The translations under genes and the position numbers were made by a program. Shown piece by piece: positions 47,892-60,800 of a DNA stretch of 64,000 bases. Numbering within the stretch: position 1 is the stretch's first letter; each line of letters starts with the position of its first letter. The notes beneath the pieces are model-generated. The model made no database searches. It had not been told where the DNA came from and saw nothing but the letters and a program-made list of their open reading frames with translations. This DNA comes from Dichotomocladium elegans. Its lineage: Eukaryota; Mucoromycota; Mucoromycetes; Mucorales; Lichtheimiaceae. The stretch lies in the NCBI GenBank assembly GCA_025716815.1, contig JAIXMN010000001.1:930001-994000 (forward strand), read 5' to 3'.

Positions 47892-48971
47892 TCAAAATCC
47901 ACGGAGATCGCCAATAAGAATCCGACTGCAAGCCATTTGAATCCTGGCTGTCAAGGTCTCCTCGTCCAATAGCGTTTCCCTTTTAACCTTGCTTTTACAC
48001 ATAGACCAAAGTTGTTCGACCGGATTCAGCTCTGGACAATAGGGTGGGAGATGTATGCAGCGATATCCACGGGTTTATGTATGCTTGCAGATATTTTCGT
48101 GTTGGTGAATAGGGGCATTATCCATGACAATATAGTTGTCCTTGAACATCCCGTGCTTGCGTTGCCAACGCTCTGGTTTTAGGGACCTTAACAATTGCCG
48201 GGGAACTCTTTTTTTGACCAAGCATATGAACGCTTCATGTTGATATGGAAGGCTGCTTCGTCTACAAACACGCAGTTGCTCAGATAATCCATGTCAGTTT
48301 GAAGCCGCTCTGTCACCCAGACACGTCGATCTTCTATTTTTTTCCGGACTGTTTCGTTCGACTGAATGAAAATGGGCTCGCTTCAAGCTGATCCTGCATT
48401 TTTCAGCCATAAAGTCGTGCAAAGCGCTTTTCTTGATGTCAAGCTCAGCAAACGTCTCTGTTGAACTTGTTATGGTCTCGTCCAGCACAATCGAAGGCTG
48501 TTCATCAATCAACGCAATCAGGAATTGTCGATGCTGTTCCACTAGCTTTGGCGGCCTTCCTGTAAGTCGACCACCACGTGCATTCTTCGTAATCTTATCT
48601 GTTGGCTCTTTTTTTTTTCTTGCTGAACGCAATATTGTGCTGTCCGTGGTTTGATTTGGGGTTGTACGTAGGGCCGCTGCCCGCACTCACATGCCTTTCT
48701 TGTACACCAGAAAAACGAGCTCCTCTTTTTCAGCATCTTTGTAGCATCGATAGGATTTACGGTTTGGCGCTGTGGCCTTGCTCAGTATTTCTTCATTTGA
48801 TTCAGTTTTTCTTATAACCATCCGTTCAGGTGGCTTCAAATCCATGTACTGGTCATAATTAGGGATCATCTCGATAGGAAACAGATAACTGTCACTCCCC
48901 AGCATAGCAACGTCTTTTCCATCTTCACCCATCATATTCCCCAATCCCTCTTCGTGAATGAACGCGGTCAT
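47892..48971 (-). pseudogene. Tc1/IS630-type DDE_3 transposase, broken
   Basis: Read from 48971 (MTAFIHEEGL). A homeodomain-like DNA-binding part follows (YRCYKDAEKEELVFLVYKKG, then GGRLTGRPPKLVEQHRQFL). After frame changes in A-runs near 48345 and 48215 the DDE core follows. It has the first Asp in CVFVDEAAFHINMKRSYAW, the second Asp in YIVMDNAPIHQHE (48110-48140), a stop near 48085, and the last block with the Glu in LPPYCPELNPVEQLWSMCKS. It ends at 47892. Only about 48 residues separate the first two Asp, where about 90 are usual, so a segment following the first Asp is deleted. At least two frameshifts, a stop and the deletion make it inactive. Confidence 0.88.
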
Positions 48972-50111
48972 GGTAAGTAGGTGTTGTAACAAAAATAAAT
49001 AGAGGATGTTACTGTTGCGACCATGCGCAATTTATAAAAATCGTGGCATGCCAAGCCCTCCTTGACTACTGCGTAAACTTTATTTTTGGCGCAAAATGTT
49101 TCCGGGAAGAGTGGTATGAAGCACTGGATTCGGAATTTGAATTTGCTGCATGAATCCTCTGGATACTCTTTTTGTGCCATCCTCATACTGGACATCAAAC
49201 ACGAGCAGCAAATAGGCCTGGCTTTCGATATGAACTATTATAACCGCAAAGCATCTCAACATTAACGGTGCGATTGTCTGACAAACACCCGAAATAAGGG
49301 TCATCTGAAGATGATCCCAGAGGAAGCACACGTCCTAATCGAGGAATCCGAGGTGGGTGACGGGCCCCACGATCTCTTAATAGACCCCGCATCTGTGTGA
49401 CTTCTGATGATGTGAAAGTCACCGGGAGAGGTGATAGAGAGGTACGATAATACGCAATAGGGGGTGGGACGGGTGGGTTCATTTGTAGCAACCAGCGAAA
49501 CGTACGAGCTGCCCGCTGACTCGGTTATATGTGGCATTTCCGGAGCAAAGGGAGCTTCAACCATGCAGAATAAAAAGACAATAATTATATTATAACGTTC
49601 AAAGAGAAAGCCAACAAAACATGTTCAGAGGTTTCATCGCATCGGCCTCGCGTGCCAGCCTCTCAAACAATGCATCCGTTCTATATGTATTGATCGCCTC
49701 AAGCCATTCATGCCATAACCTGAATTAGTAATGTATACCATACCTTTTCATCAGTAGTACGTATCATCACAGAACCTCAACACATTTCGATTCAGAGGAG
49801 TGATATCTCGGTGATACCTAAATCTATAAGCATGTGACGTCCTCGTGGTACGCGACGACGAAGAGCTGCGCGTCCCAATTTGCTCGAGGTACCCGATAGA
49901 ATATTCGACGGTAGATCATATATAATATAATATACTTTATATATATATATATATATTATACAGCTCTCAGTTTATTATAAAATTGTGGAATGCAAAAGGC
50001 GACGCTCGCTTAGGATCATGAATTAGAATATTCGAACAGACACCTTTACTGGACAATATGCCAAGTAAATTGCTGTCGGAGCGACTAATTACATTGCGAC
50101 CTTGTTGCTGT
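48972..50111. other. Unassigned DNA with a TA-rich microsatellite
   Basis: Overlapping minus-strand frames at 48968-49564 (including GCLSDNRTVNVEMLCGYNSS) are open but unassigned; they may be an exon of an unknown gene or part of the neighbouring transposon. A TA-rich tract (about 49920-49965) follows. The right end holds the 3' untranslated region of ARO7. Confidence 0.35.
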
Positions 50112-51187
50112 TTAGTTTTCTTCATACCGAAGCCCTCGAATCATCAGGTAATCCACTTCCACCTGTTTGATCAGAGGGAAAATCCATCGGTCGTACACAC
50201 TGATCACTTGCTGAACTGGAGTGCGACTCTCCTTCTCTAGCGTCTGTCCATATACAATAGCTTTGCGCCCGAGGCGGTGGAGTGTTCTGACTTCTTGATC
50301 TCGGTTTGCTAGTAGGTCATATATTCCTTGCCGATCATTAGCTCGTGCCAGTCTTGCGTAGATTTCTGGGCTCTCTCGAAAGTGGTGTTCGGCGATGAAT
50401 TTGGCTTTGCGTGTGGGGAGAGGAAAGGGGTTGCGAGTGAGCCGAATAAGGTTCAGTGATTTAAAATATAACAGCACAATTAATGCGTACCATAATGGAT
50501 GCGCCTACTCAACGCTTCCAAGCATTCGATATCCCGTATTGCCGAACTGCCGTACTGACCGTCATCTCGGTTTTCACATATGCTTGGAACAATCATTTTG
50601 ATATAAATGCGCATGATGTCCTCGTTTACATTCAGATCATTGGGACAGAGAAACTTGCTTTCCACGCATGAAATTACACGGCCGCACGATTTTACACTGG
50701 GTAGAGGAAGCGGCGAGGTGAATGGATAACAAGCTTCTGCGCTATGTTGGCTTGAGAACGTGCCAAATATAGAATGGAGTTGCGGCTTTTAATGAAAAGC
50801 AAATGCCTAGTTGTATGGTCCTGTCTTACTCGACATATCTCCCTGCCTTGGCTAACGTAACAGAGGGGTAGTGAGTTCAGCACGGTTGTTAGGAAGGCGC
50901 ATTGTTGTACCATGTATTTTTTCCGTCTCCCATAGGAAATATTCAAGGAAACTACGACTGACAGTCGTGTTATTGAATCTGAGTGCTCCTGGAATGTAAA
51001 TGAGGCGATCGTGCGCAGATTGTGCTCGTTCTGTTAAGGCTGTAGTAAAGGATTCAGTTAAGAGGTATTATTTGCGAACATAAATAAAACAAGAGAAAGG
51101 CATACCGCATATTAGAGTATCTTCAAGCCGCACTAGTGTACGAAATATCCTGTCTTTTGAGTAAACATCGTCAGAGAAACTGGACAT
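50112..51187 (-). CDS. ARO7: Chorismate mutase (fungal AroQ type)
   Basis: Converts chorismate to prephenate, the branch point to phenylalanine and tyrosine, in the cytosol. Exon 1 (51187-51106) encodes [20 protein letters not shown] followed by LEDTLI, containing the substrate-binding Arg of the family. After a GT..AG intron comes [18 protein letters not shown] with [14 protein letters not shown]. Further exons give [20 protein letters not shown] and [13 protein letters not shown] (50665-50480). The last has [35 protein letters not shown] and [20 protein letters not shown], then LMIRGL and the stop at 50112. This is the normal all-helical length of about 260-275 residues. It is divergent from the VPS3-like gene. 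Confidence 0.9.
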
Positions 51188-51621
51188 AGCAGATGGATAA
51201 AGTGTAGAATGATAAAGACAGAGCGGGTGTTGTACTACTGATTGAAAATGCCGGTTCGAAAACAGCGTGTGCTTTTATATGCGCTGTTGATAAATAATAT
51301 GGATCCTCGCCATACACTCCCGATCCATACGGCATCTACAATATAGGAAAAGTTTGGGGGACAGAAGGGGTGAAGAGAGGGGGGGTGAGCCGAGGAAGTC
51401 GGCTGACGCACTTGTCTTCCGCAGGAAAAGGAGAAGCAGCCGGGTCAAAGCACAACACAAGCTGTCCGACCGGCCAATCCTCAATCGGAGTCTCGTGGCC
51501 ATATTGATTTGGAAATGTTGGCTTCCGGTGCGCTTTCTCTCCAGATAAAAAAATAGCCTAGTCCTGTTGCGCGCACGCGAAGTTTTTCATCGGTGGAAGG
51601 ACAAGAGAAGAGTTAAGAGTC
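51188..51621. promoter_or_regulatory. Shared divergent promoter region, ARO7 / VPS3-like
   Basis: 434 bases separate the two start codons. A purine-rich G tract (near 51355-51395, GGGGTGAAGAGAGGGGGGG) lies near the middle. No specific regulator site is claimed. Confidence 0.45.
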
Positions 51622-54600
51622 ATGCCATTCACACCATATACCTCGCAGACCATTCTACAGTCTGCCAATGGTGTGATTGAACAAACGACAACGACACCGC
51701 CACAACAACCTGCCTCATTCTTTTCACGGCGTCCACCCGCTTCTCCGCCGGATGCCCAGAAACCTCTTCCTTCCAGCCCACCATCGCGGTTTAACGTACT
51801 GCTCTCAGGCCAGTCATCCGGGACAACTACAGCAACTACTCAATTTACCATCGACGCAGTCGAAGCATGGGGTAAAATTGGCAACCGCCTCAGCATCTCG
51901 TAACTTATTTTCCTAAGTGAAAAACCGAGCTGTTCTGTTGCATATGTAGACACCAACCTTTATCTGGGCACTTCGGATGGCTCTGTTCTTCACTTAATTC
52001 TCGAGGAACATACCAAGCCTGGTGAGGTAAGGCGATCCCGCCCCCATACGACGTGAATGAAGAATCCTGCTTATGTCCAATTGGTTTCTTTTACTTGTTT
52101 GCTTAATAGGTGCCATATGCCTCTCGTCTCGAAAACAAAATCAACCTCGGTTTCGGTAAAAAACCGGTCGAACGAATACTCGTGATACCCCAAGTCTCCA
52201 AGGCTGTAGTTTTATGTGGTATATTGGATGGGAACGAAGAGAAGGTGAATGAAAGAGATGGAGATTATTCATCCTTTACGGACAGATTCCACATTGAGCT
52301 TCTATTGGCTGCCGGACTTTTCCCCTATATCCGTCTCCACCGTTCCACATATCAAGGGTGTTTCTTGTTTCGCGCACGATGTGGCTGAAGAAGGAAGGAT
52401 AGGCGAGGATGGGACAATTGAGCTTTGTGTGGCCAAGCGCCGAGTGCTGCAGATATACAAGATTGGGGAGCATGTTCAAATGAAAAAGGTAAAAAGAAAA
52501 AGAAGAAGAAAAAAGAAGAGGCTAATTGAATTATAGGAAATGCCACTGCCGGACGGTGCAATCACACTCGCACGGCATGGCCGATATGTTTGCCTGGCTG
52601 ATCATTACAACTATAAACTTATCGACCTGGTCATTCCTAATCCAATAGCTCTTGTTCCTACCCCTCAGGTCGCGATATCCTCTCCCACAGTGCGTGGGAA
52701 CACGCAGATGGTTCCTCGACCTGTACTCACAGTAATTCGACCGAATGAGTTCCTGGTTGTCAGCGGAAGCATATCTTCCCCATCAAATGATATCCTTTTA
52801 TATCGATACCGCATGCAAAAGATATAGAGTTACGCATCATCTTTAACCTGCAACTGCACATACGACAATAGGCATTTTCACAGATGCACACGGTTCTCCA
52901 ATTCGTGGTACACTCCAGTGGTCTAGCTACCCGAGAGCGCTCTGTGTCGAGTTCCCTTATATCGCTGCCTTATTACGCAATGGCTCGATTGAGATTCACA
53001 ATATTATCGACCAAAAGCAACTCCAGACAATTTCATTTCCCCAAGCATTCGAAGCACGTGGCATGTCATTCGGCCATGGCATCAAGGTTTGGATGCAAGG
53101 TATGGCACAACGCTTATGCAAACGACCGTATGCAGACATCCTAGACGATGAACTTGAGACTACATTGCGGCGACAGGCGTCACGCTTTTCCACACTGCCT
53201 GCACGTATTTTAATATTTGGTCGTGACAGCGTAGCTGCGCAAATCGTCACGCCCTTGAGCATGCAAGCGGACGACCTCATGGAACAAGGACAGCTGGAAG
53301 AGGCGCTGTTGATGGCGGATCAGGCGCGGAACACCATGTCAAATGATAAGAATGCTTATGTGGAGCGCATGGTACAGTGGAGTTAGGGCAAGATTGGGCT
53401 TTAGTTTCGCCTATCGCTAATTTGTGCTCCTAAAAACATTAGCAATCTGAGCTAGATTTCATTTATCAAAAAGCAGGACTATTGTACCTCAAAGAAACTG
53501 TGTTTGAAGACGCATTTCATCTACTTTCGAAAGGCAACATGGATCCACGCATGGTGATCCATCTTTTTAGCGACTTGGCCCATTCTAGCCGCGTGAGCGA
53601 ACACCCTTGCGTACTGCTATTTGATGGAATTTATTCTTTACTTGAGAAAACTGGAAGAATCGAAGACATGGGTAAAAGATAAGCATTCACAGTTATATAT
53701 ATATTAGCGACTGATTCGCTGAGTAGTTTCCAAAATGATGAAGAGGAATTATTCCCCTTACGTCGAGGAGGATGACCAGCGATCTAGTCCGACCATGGAA
53801 CTACGGAAGGTTCTGCTTAGCAACGCACGTGAAGCTCTTGAAAAATATTTGACCATTGAGCGCGGAAGGCGGCGCGAGTTAATCGGAAAAGGCGATACAA
53901 TATGCAAGGTATAAGTCTACGCCATGTTAAAGGTACTTTATGTTAATTTTCTTACATGTCTTAGGCAATTGACAATGCACTTTTAAGATTATACGTAACG
54001 AACAATATTGATGATTTGATTTATCGGTTATTGGAGCGGCCGAATGATTGCAGCCTCGAAGATTGTACAAATACTCTCATCCGATCCAAGGTGCGTGTGT
54101 GTGTACGATTGCATTTGATGAGATAGAACTAACTAACATACATACACGGCATTTACTAGAGATACTATGCCCTGTCGATATTGTACCAGTCAAAACTTAT
54201 GTACAAGGAAGTCCTTGAAACATTAACAAAGATATATGCGGGTGAGCTGCCAGACCCGCGGTTCACCAATAGACTCGAACATATTAAGGATATCCTATTC
54301 CGTAGCGTTGATCCTGAACACCTCCCACTCGACGTTCTGATGAAGTACGCATGGTGGTTTATGGACCAAAATCCAGAAGATGGCGTGGAGATATTTGTGC
54401 GATCACCACGTGCGAAGGAAATGGACTCAAACGTGATCCTCGACAAACTGGAGGCGTACGGGAATAATTCTGTCCGCATTTATCTTGAGTATCTGGTTGT
54501 GAACCGCAAGAGCGAGGAGCCAGAGCATCACACACGACTAGCATGTAGCTATATACATGATGTTCAGCTTGAAATTGAACGCTCACCTAACGGTGCCATG

Positions 54601-55800
54601 CAACAGTTGGTGGACGAGTATAAACGATGTACCAATCCATCCAATGTGAACGAGAATGAAATGACATTCGTCAGCTATCTGGGGACGCGATATGTGACAT
54701 CAAACTTGGTTCGAGCGCGGATATCGCTAATACGGCTTCTGCAACGGTCCCCGCTTTATGACCCTAAGACTCTCCTCGAGGAAATGGCGAAGGCTGGGGT
54801 CTTGGATATTGAAATGGCCATTGTGTATGGTCGAGTAAGTGCGAATCAGAAAGAGGTAAAAATAGAGAGATACTGATTAAGATTAACTTTAGATGAAGCG
54901 CCATGAAGAAGCGCTGCGAATTTTGATCCATGATCTGGGAGATTTTGTAGGAGCAGAGACATATTGCGTGACAAATGGGCAAAATACAGGTGCAATTCCC
55001 GAAATCCAAGAAAATGGCGTCTCACAAACATCAACATCGGTGACACTCCCTGTACGAACATCGTCGCTGAAGGGTAATCATCCGTCTCGAAATAAAAAGA
55101 AGACTGTCGTAAAGGAAGATGCAGTTCCTATCCCTCTATCGGCTGAAAGAATAATAGAGCGACGGTGTCTCTTTTCCATGCTTCTTAAGACATATCTAGG
55201 GATCGAAGATAGGTAATTATGTTTTGTTATAACATGATCCGTTTTCTGTTTACCCATCTAATTCTTTTCTCCAGGCAACTCATGCTGACCCGTACAATGC
55301 ATCTGTTAACGAGCCAAGGTTATTATCTTGATATCATAGAGGCAAGTCTCTGATGGCTCAACAAAGAGCTTGCCATTCGATCACTTACGCCCAGCTGCTA
55401 CTGCTAGGTCTTGGAACTCATACCGGACGAGTGGCCGATTCAGATGATTCAGGACTTTCTCATCCGATCCCTACGGCGGTCACTCGACGCTTACCAAACC
55501 AGCCAAATTGCCGTGAACCTAAGCCGTGGCGAAAATCTCATGGTATAAAAAGTGGAAATGATATTTGGTTATGGCGACAAAGATTAAGCAAGTCATTTCC
55601 CATAGGTAAACAGCAAGATGATTGAGGCATATAAAGAGATCGGGCCCGTCTATGTAGATCCTCGATCGGAATGTCACAAGTGCCATCGGTACCTAGACGA
55701 CAGCACTATTGTAAGAGATCACCGATATGGGCATTTGCTCCATCTATCATGTGCAAAGAAGGCCGGATTAGTAGCGCCTAATGATGACAACCGTGGTTGA
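51622..55800 (+). CDS. VPS3: CORVET tethering subunit, VPS3/TGFBRAP1-like
   Basis: CORVET tethers early endosomes through Rab5/Vps21. The protein starts MPFTPYTSQTILQSANGV, followed by a Pro/Ser/Thr-rich segment. Next is a CNH-type beta-propeller across several exons (NLYLGTSDGSVLHLILEEHT; KPVERILVIPQVSKAVVLC; STLSFYWLPDFSPIS; GRYVCLADHYNYKLIDLVI; ALLRNGSIEIHNI). It continues into an alpha-solenoid with LMEQGQLEEALLMADQAR, the large exon at 54181-54876 (DVLMKYAWWFMDQNPEDGVE, NSVRIYLEYLV), and RHEEALRILIHDLGDFVGAE. The C-terminus has CLFSMLLKTYLGI, LEALELIPDEWPI-like text and a Cys/His finger with CHKCHRYLDDSTIV (55672-55713). It is intact over about 13 exons. VPS39 of HOPS is the nearest alternative. 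Confidence 0.85.
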
Positions 55801-55845
55801 GCGAATGCCTTCCTCCTTTTCCTCTCCTCCCCAGCTATATTGTTA

Positions 55846-55983
55846 ATAGAAACATCTAATGATATTTACCTTACTCCTGAGCAATTGAAAATCGTGAATA
55901 TACTTGAGGCTCGAAAGCGATTGTATCTACAGAGTCGCCTCGCCAACGTTAATAAAATCCAATTCATCGAGCCAAAAGATTAA
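55846..55983 (+). CDS. Possible alternative last exon of the VPS3-like gene
   Basis: An open stretch reads TSNDIYLTPEQLKIVNILEA and RKRLYLQSRLANVNKIQF, ending IEPKD and a stop. It is preceded by a pyrimidine-rich tract and AATAG at about 55845. A GT inside the last codons of the VPS3-like gene (at 55793, in AACCGTGG) would splice to it in phase over a roughly 50-nt intron, replacing the terminal Arg-Gly with this 45-residue tail. That would be a normal intron size here. It is not proven; the upstream TGA is the simpler stop. Confidence 0.4.
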   Translation: METSNDIYLTPEQLKIVNILEARKRLYLQSRLANVNKIQFIEPKD

Positions 55984-56774
55984 CAGGAGATGTACGATGT
56001 GGTTTATACTGTTGCAGTTGGGACGTCTCAGCGGAACTCTCACTAATGGATATTGCTTCGCAGCTTCATTCGGATATTAATTTCGTAATTTGGAAAGTTC
56101 GCACTCATCCTAGCTGACGACATCATCTTACCATTGGGATATGCATATTAAGAATATATTGAACAAATAGACGATGAGCAAGGATCTGCTTCATCATAGA
56201 AGAAAGCAGTCATCGTTATTTTGCTGGGACATTGATGTCCCAAGTCCTTTACTATACTAGCAGCCATCGAAGCACAAACATACGCTACAGTTTGAATAAG
56301 GGAGAGTGTGAGTTATGTGCGATCGATATATTCCTATAGTATTTCTTCTATGCATCGCAGCGACGATATTGATACTTGGTAATGATACATTGAAACAGAC
56401 ATTTATGTTCCTCACCATAAATGTAAAGAATGGTTATACGTAGGGATGCATGCATCCGTCGAACATCCAAAGCATCGATTTGTGGTTTTACTGGTGGTGC
56501 GAACTTATTGGGTAAGGAGATATGTTCTAGTGTACTTTCAGAAGTATGCTAATATCTACCCTTTCATTTGTTCATGTTGCTTTTATTTTCTATCGTCTCC
56601 TGTCCGTACATTTTCGATTTCACCTTGGTCTTCCACTGTATTCTCCGACTTGCAGAGTCTAATTACAACAATGCGTATGAAATAGCAAATGGTGATAATA
56701 GGAGCGGAAGCCGTGAGACTACCTTCCTTTGAAAGCTATCTTTTAGTCAGTACTGTATCAAGGCAAGTATACTA
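55984..56774. other. Intergenic DNA, nothing recognised
   Basis: 3' untranslated region of the VPS3-like gene at the left, otherwise AT-rich DNA with only a 79-residue plus-strand frame (56446-56685) lacking a domain. Confidence 0.4.
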
Positions 56775-57279
56775 CAGCCAGCACCCTTTATAACGAATGC
56801 CGTTAAAGCGAAAATTTGCTATATCGAATGAATTTCCAACCCTTTCGGTATAGGAAATAGCCGATAAAAATGCGTAATTATACATCCATTTTATTGCTTC
56901 GTAGATTGGGCTTCCGTGGTGGACAATAACTTTTCTCCTAGGAGGCACGTCAAAACGGGTCAGAATGGAGATTTGCTGTAAATCCCCCCGATCAGGCCTG
57001 TTCAGCTTGTCTTCATCTTAAGAATGTAGTTGATCGTGGGTAACACTACGACCTTTTCCAGTCGGATTGCTCCTTAGCCCAGTTAGCAAGAATCCCGAAC
57101 TTTCTCTCCAGTTGGGGTAGTATTCCCGCATAAACACAGATCTACTTTCTTTTGAGCGCTGACTAAAGATATCTCCGCCTGTTACGCATGTCTACTGGTC
57201 ATTAAACCGTTATACCGAATGTTCGCTATACCGTTATATCTGTCCCCACAGTGTCTTTCGATATATCGAGCGCTGACTG
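56775..57279. mobile_element. 505-bp TA-flanked non-coding element, pogo/Tc1-like ends
   Basis: The left end CAGCCAGCACCCTTTATAAC follows a TA. The right end, read inward, is CAGTCAGCGCTCGATATATC and is followed by TA. The ends correspond to those of the 758-bp element at 41561, with C-to-T type differences. Subterminal CGTTATA, GCTATATCGAA and TATACCGAATGTTCG blocks occur on both sides in inverted order. An extra GAGCGCTGACTA lies internally near 57150, perhaps a trace of a nested or rearranged copy. No coding capacity. Confidence 0.72.
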
Positions 57280-57889
57280 TATAGAGAGCCTAAATGAGTA
57301 TAGCCATATTTAAAGCAAATATGTCTAATCCCCTTGGAAGGATGGTGATACACACTATATGGCATGGTCATTGTTTCGGTAGCTTAATAACTGCTGTTGT
57401 TATTGCTGCTGGTGCGTGTGTGTGTGACATCCATATGCCCTCGTTATTGGATGCATCCATTACTTATAACTGCTTGTGGTCGAGCGTCAAAGAATGCAAT
57501 GATAATAATAGCAGGAAAGTCGTGGCTGCTGTCGAGGTAGTCGCCTTTCTCTCCGTCTCGTGATACGTTAATAAAGGGCAGATTCAGAAACAATGGATGG
57601 GAGGAGGCCAATAACAAAATCTCTGTTGAATCGATTTGCCCGCTTTTCAAGCAGCCAGCCAATAGCGTGATGTCATGAGGCAAAAACTAGCGTGGAACCA
57701 GAGCGGTCGAGTTTTGGGGGTGGGGTGGGGAGTGCGCGGCAAGCCAGCGCCGGGCGCGGTGAAGAGAGAGGGAGACGCACACACACACAGAGGGAGAGGG
57801 CTCTCAACAGCGCGCTAGTCCTCTTTCTCATTCCCGCTCTTTTTGTGTTCATTCTATTGGGGCGTCCTTTTACTCCTACATAAGCATTC
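57280..57889. promoter_or_regulatory. Upstream region of the SAPS-domain gene
   Basis: 610 bases between the small element and the start codon. A short (GT)n run is near 57415. A purine-rich block at 57710-57810 contains GGGGGTGGGGTGGGG and a (CA)n/GA-rich stretch, then a pyrimidine tract before the ATG at 57890. A minus-strand frame here is probably chance. Confidence 0.4.
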
Positions 57890-60800
57890 ATGTTCTGGCG
57901 TTTCGGCTTTCATAATCCATCGGCGATAGACACGCTCCTCGATCGCGAAGAAATTGAGCTCGAGGATATCCTAGAAGAAGAGGATCTTTTACAAGAAGCC
58001 AAGTCGCACAACCAAAAATTGGTGGAATTGTATCCTTTATATATATTTGGGCTTCATCTTGCACATTGTGATTGCGAGTAAATAAGTGTAACTTCATCCT
58101 TGACTCGTTTATAGCTTATGTAAACCGGAAAACCTCCACAAGCTTTTGTACTATATCACCGCCACTGACCTGGACGAAAGCCGACGGTTTAAGTGAGTTT
58201 CTCTTCACTTTCTTTTTATCCAGAGAACTTTTATGTGAAAGGAAAAGCTGACGTGAGGTTATAAGATACCCGTTCCTTGCGTGTGAGATCATGGCCTGTG
58301 AGATCCCACAGATTGTCGACGCTGTGATAGTGGAAAATAAGGGTATGCTAGAGCAGTTCTGGAAGTTCTTGGACCGGCCTGTTACTGGTACTACAGGCAC
58401 TGTCCAAGCTGTCGTCACCAGTACTCCTGCTGCTGACGCTGACGCTAGCGCTCCCATTACTGCCGACGACAACGCTACACCTAATATAACCGCAACCACA
58501 ACTACTACGACCATTGCTCCTGCCACTATTAGCTCTGCGAACTTAACCACGGCAACACCTCAGAAAGAGGAGGATGTGGAATCGGGGGGAAGAAAAATGA
58601 GCAACGAGGAGGAGGAAGACGGCGATGATGATGGTGAAGAGCTGGATGCTTTGCATGCACAGTACTTTTGCAAGACCATTAGTGTCTTTTTGACAAAACG
58701 AACTGGCGAGGTAAATGAAATGAGTCGGGATATTTTTATATCACTAATCCTCTTGCACATACGCTGTTAAGGTCCTTGAGTTTATTAAATCCAAGCCGGA
58801 GCACTTGGACCAGATCCTACGGCATTTGCAGACTTCCGCTATTATGGACCTCCTTTTAACCCTTGTCCGCGTAGAAGAGCTGTCAGAAGGAAAAGGGATT
58901 GTACAGGTATACGGCGAGAAGGAGAATGAAAATGACGGGTTCAGAGCAGTAACATGATGATGAATGGTTGGATAATTTTACATAGTGGTTAAGCGATCAC
59001 GGGCTGTTGGACAATCTTGTCAATCGACTCGATCCGAATTTGGATAGTGAAGTACGCTGTTATAGCCATTTGTAATCCATATCTAATGGGAACCCTGCGC
59101 TTCAATAGGAACATTCTGTTGCCCAGCAATGCATTTGCGAAATCATTCGCATGTCTCAGACTAGCCTCGTAGAGTCGCCAAGCATCGGCTTGAACGACTT
59201 GATTATGGATCTCAAGAGGTGCGAAATATGTCTTCCTTTTACCATGATCGTATATATGCTCACATAAATAGTTGTCAGTGAGCGTGTGATTAAGAAACTT
59301 GCTGATTTCATGCTGGATACCAAGGCACCTAATTCAACCTCAACATTGATCAACGGCGTGACGATCATCATCGATCTGATTAGACACAACAATTGGTGAG
59401 GCTGCTGTGGCAAATCAAACTGGAATGTCATTTTAACACAAACACGTTCCGTATGGCAGCGATATCGACATAGATCCGGCAATGAATGGAGGTTACGGGT
59501 ATAGCGGCAATACGATCTCCCGTCAGAAATCCGTATCGCTTGCTGATATGCTTAAGGTCCTGGCCGACCGTGTGGGCGACTTTAATCAGCTCCTTATCCA
59601 CCCTCGATCAGTGGTAATACACACAGTACTTGTGTGATATTCCCTTTAACGTTCTCTCTCTTTCTCTTCCCCTGTCAGAATGGACCGATGAGGACTACCT
59701 TAGGAGAGCAGATACCTCTTGGATTCGAACGACTCAAGATCTGTGAGCTTTTTGCAGAGCTACTCCACTGTTCAAACATGTCAAACCTTAACGGCGAGGA
59801 TGATAACGAGGAGGAACAGAAGCAGAAGGGGAAGGAGGAAGATGCAACGACGATCGGTGACTATCTCAAGATGCAATTTGTACAGGACCGTGTGATGGCT
59901 ACTTGCATTGTAAGTCTTTGTTCAATCAAAGCATTCGCCAGGTGTTAAGTTCGGATTTTGTGCAACAACAGGACCTATTCTTTTCATTCCCCTGGAACAA
60001 TTTTCTGCATTATGTGATCTATGATATGCTGCATCAGGTTTTCAATGGACGCATGGATAAAGGGTACAACCGGAACTTGGCGATCTCCATTTTCAAGGAT
60101 GGCAAGCTCACTGATCGCATGGTGGCAGCTCAAAAGGCAAATGATGAAGAATGGTAAAACAAGCGGATTGCATATGGTTAATAAGGGACAAATGCTGAAT
60201 GTTACACACGCTTGGGTTTTCCAGTGCCAAGCCCAGGGGTATGCGACTGGGCTACATGGGTCATCTGACCTTTATCGCGGATGAGATTATCAAAGTATTT
60301 GAAGGTTATCCTGAAACAATCGTCTCCATGATCAAGAATGATGTGGATATTGAGAAGTGGCATACCTACTGCAACAACGATCTCAAGGAAACTAAAGAGC
60401 GTGATCGCTTGCCTCTTGCCGGCCCGCGGCCTAATGATGGACTAGATGGAGGAGGCTCTGAAGAAGAGGATGAAGAGGACCCCATGGATGATATTACTGC
60501 AAGCCAGGTATAAAACAAGATTATTGTGCAAGGCGAAAGTGGACTCGGGACTCACATCGGTATAGTATTCGCGATACCTTGGTCAACATGACGGGGACCT
60601 AGATGAGGACGAAGATGAAGAAACGGAAAACTGGATCACGCAAGTGGAGTGAGACATGAGTGTATCAATTGATGCATATCTAACGTTACTTCAGTGGACG
60701 CGATGATTACGATAGGGAGTACTCCTATGGAGCTACATATGGCATAGGTGATGTTCAGGATGCTCGGCAGGATGAACTCGAAGACGAGGAGGAAAAATAT

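Noticed and set aside
57673..57891. Minus-strand ORF upstream of the SAPS-domain gene
   Set aside because: Composed of purine/pyrimidine tracts and CA repeats read as codons; no domain.
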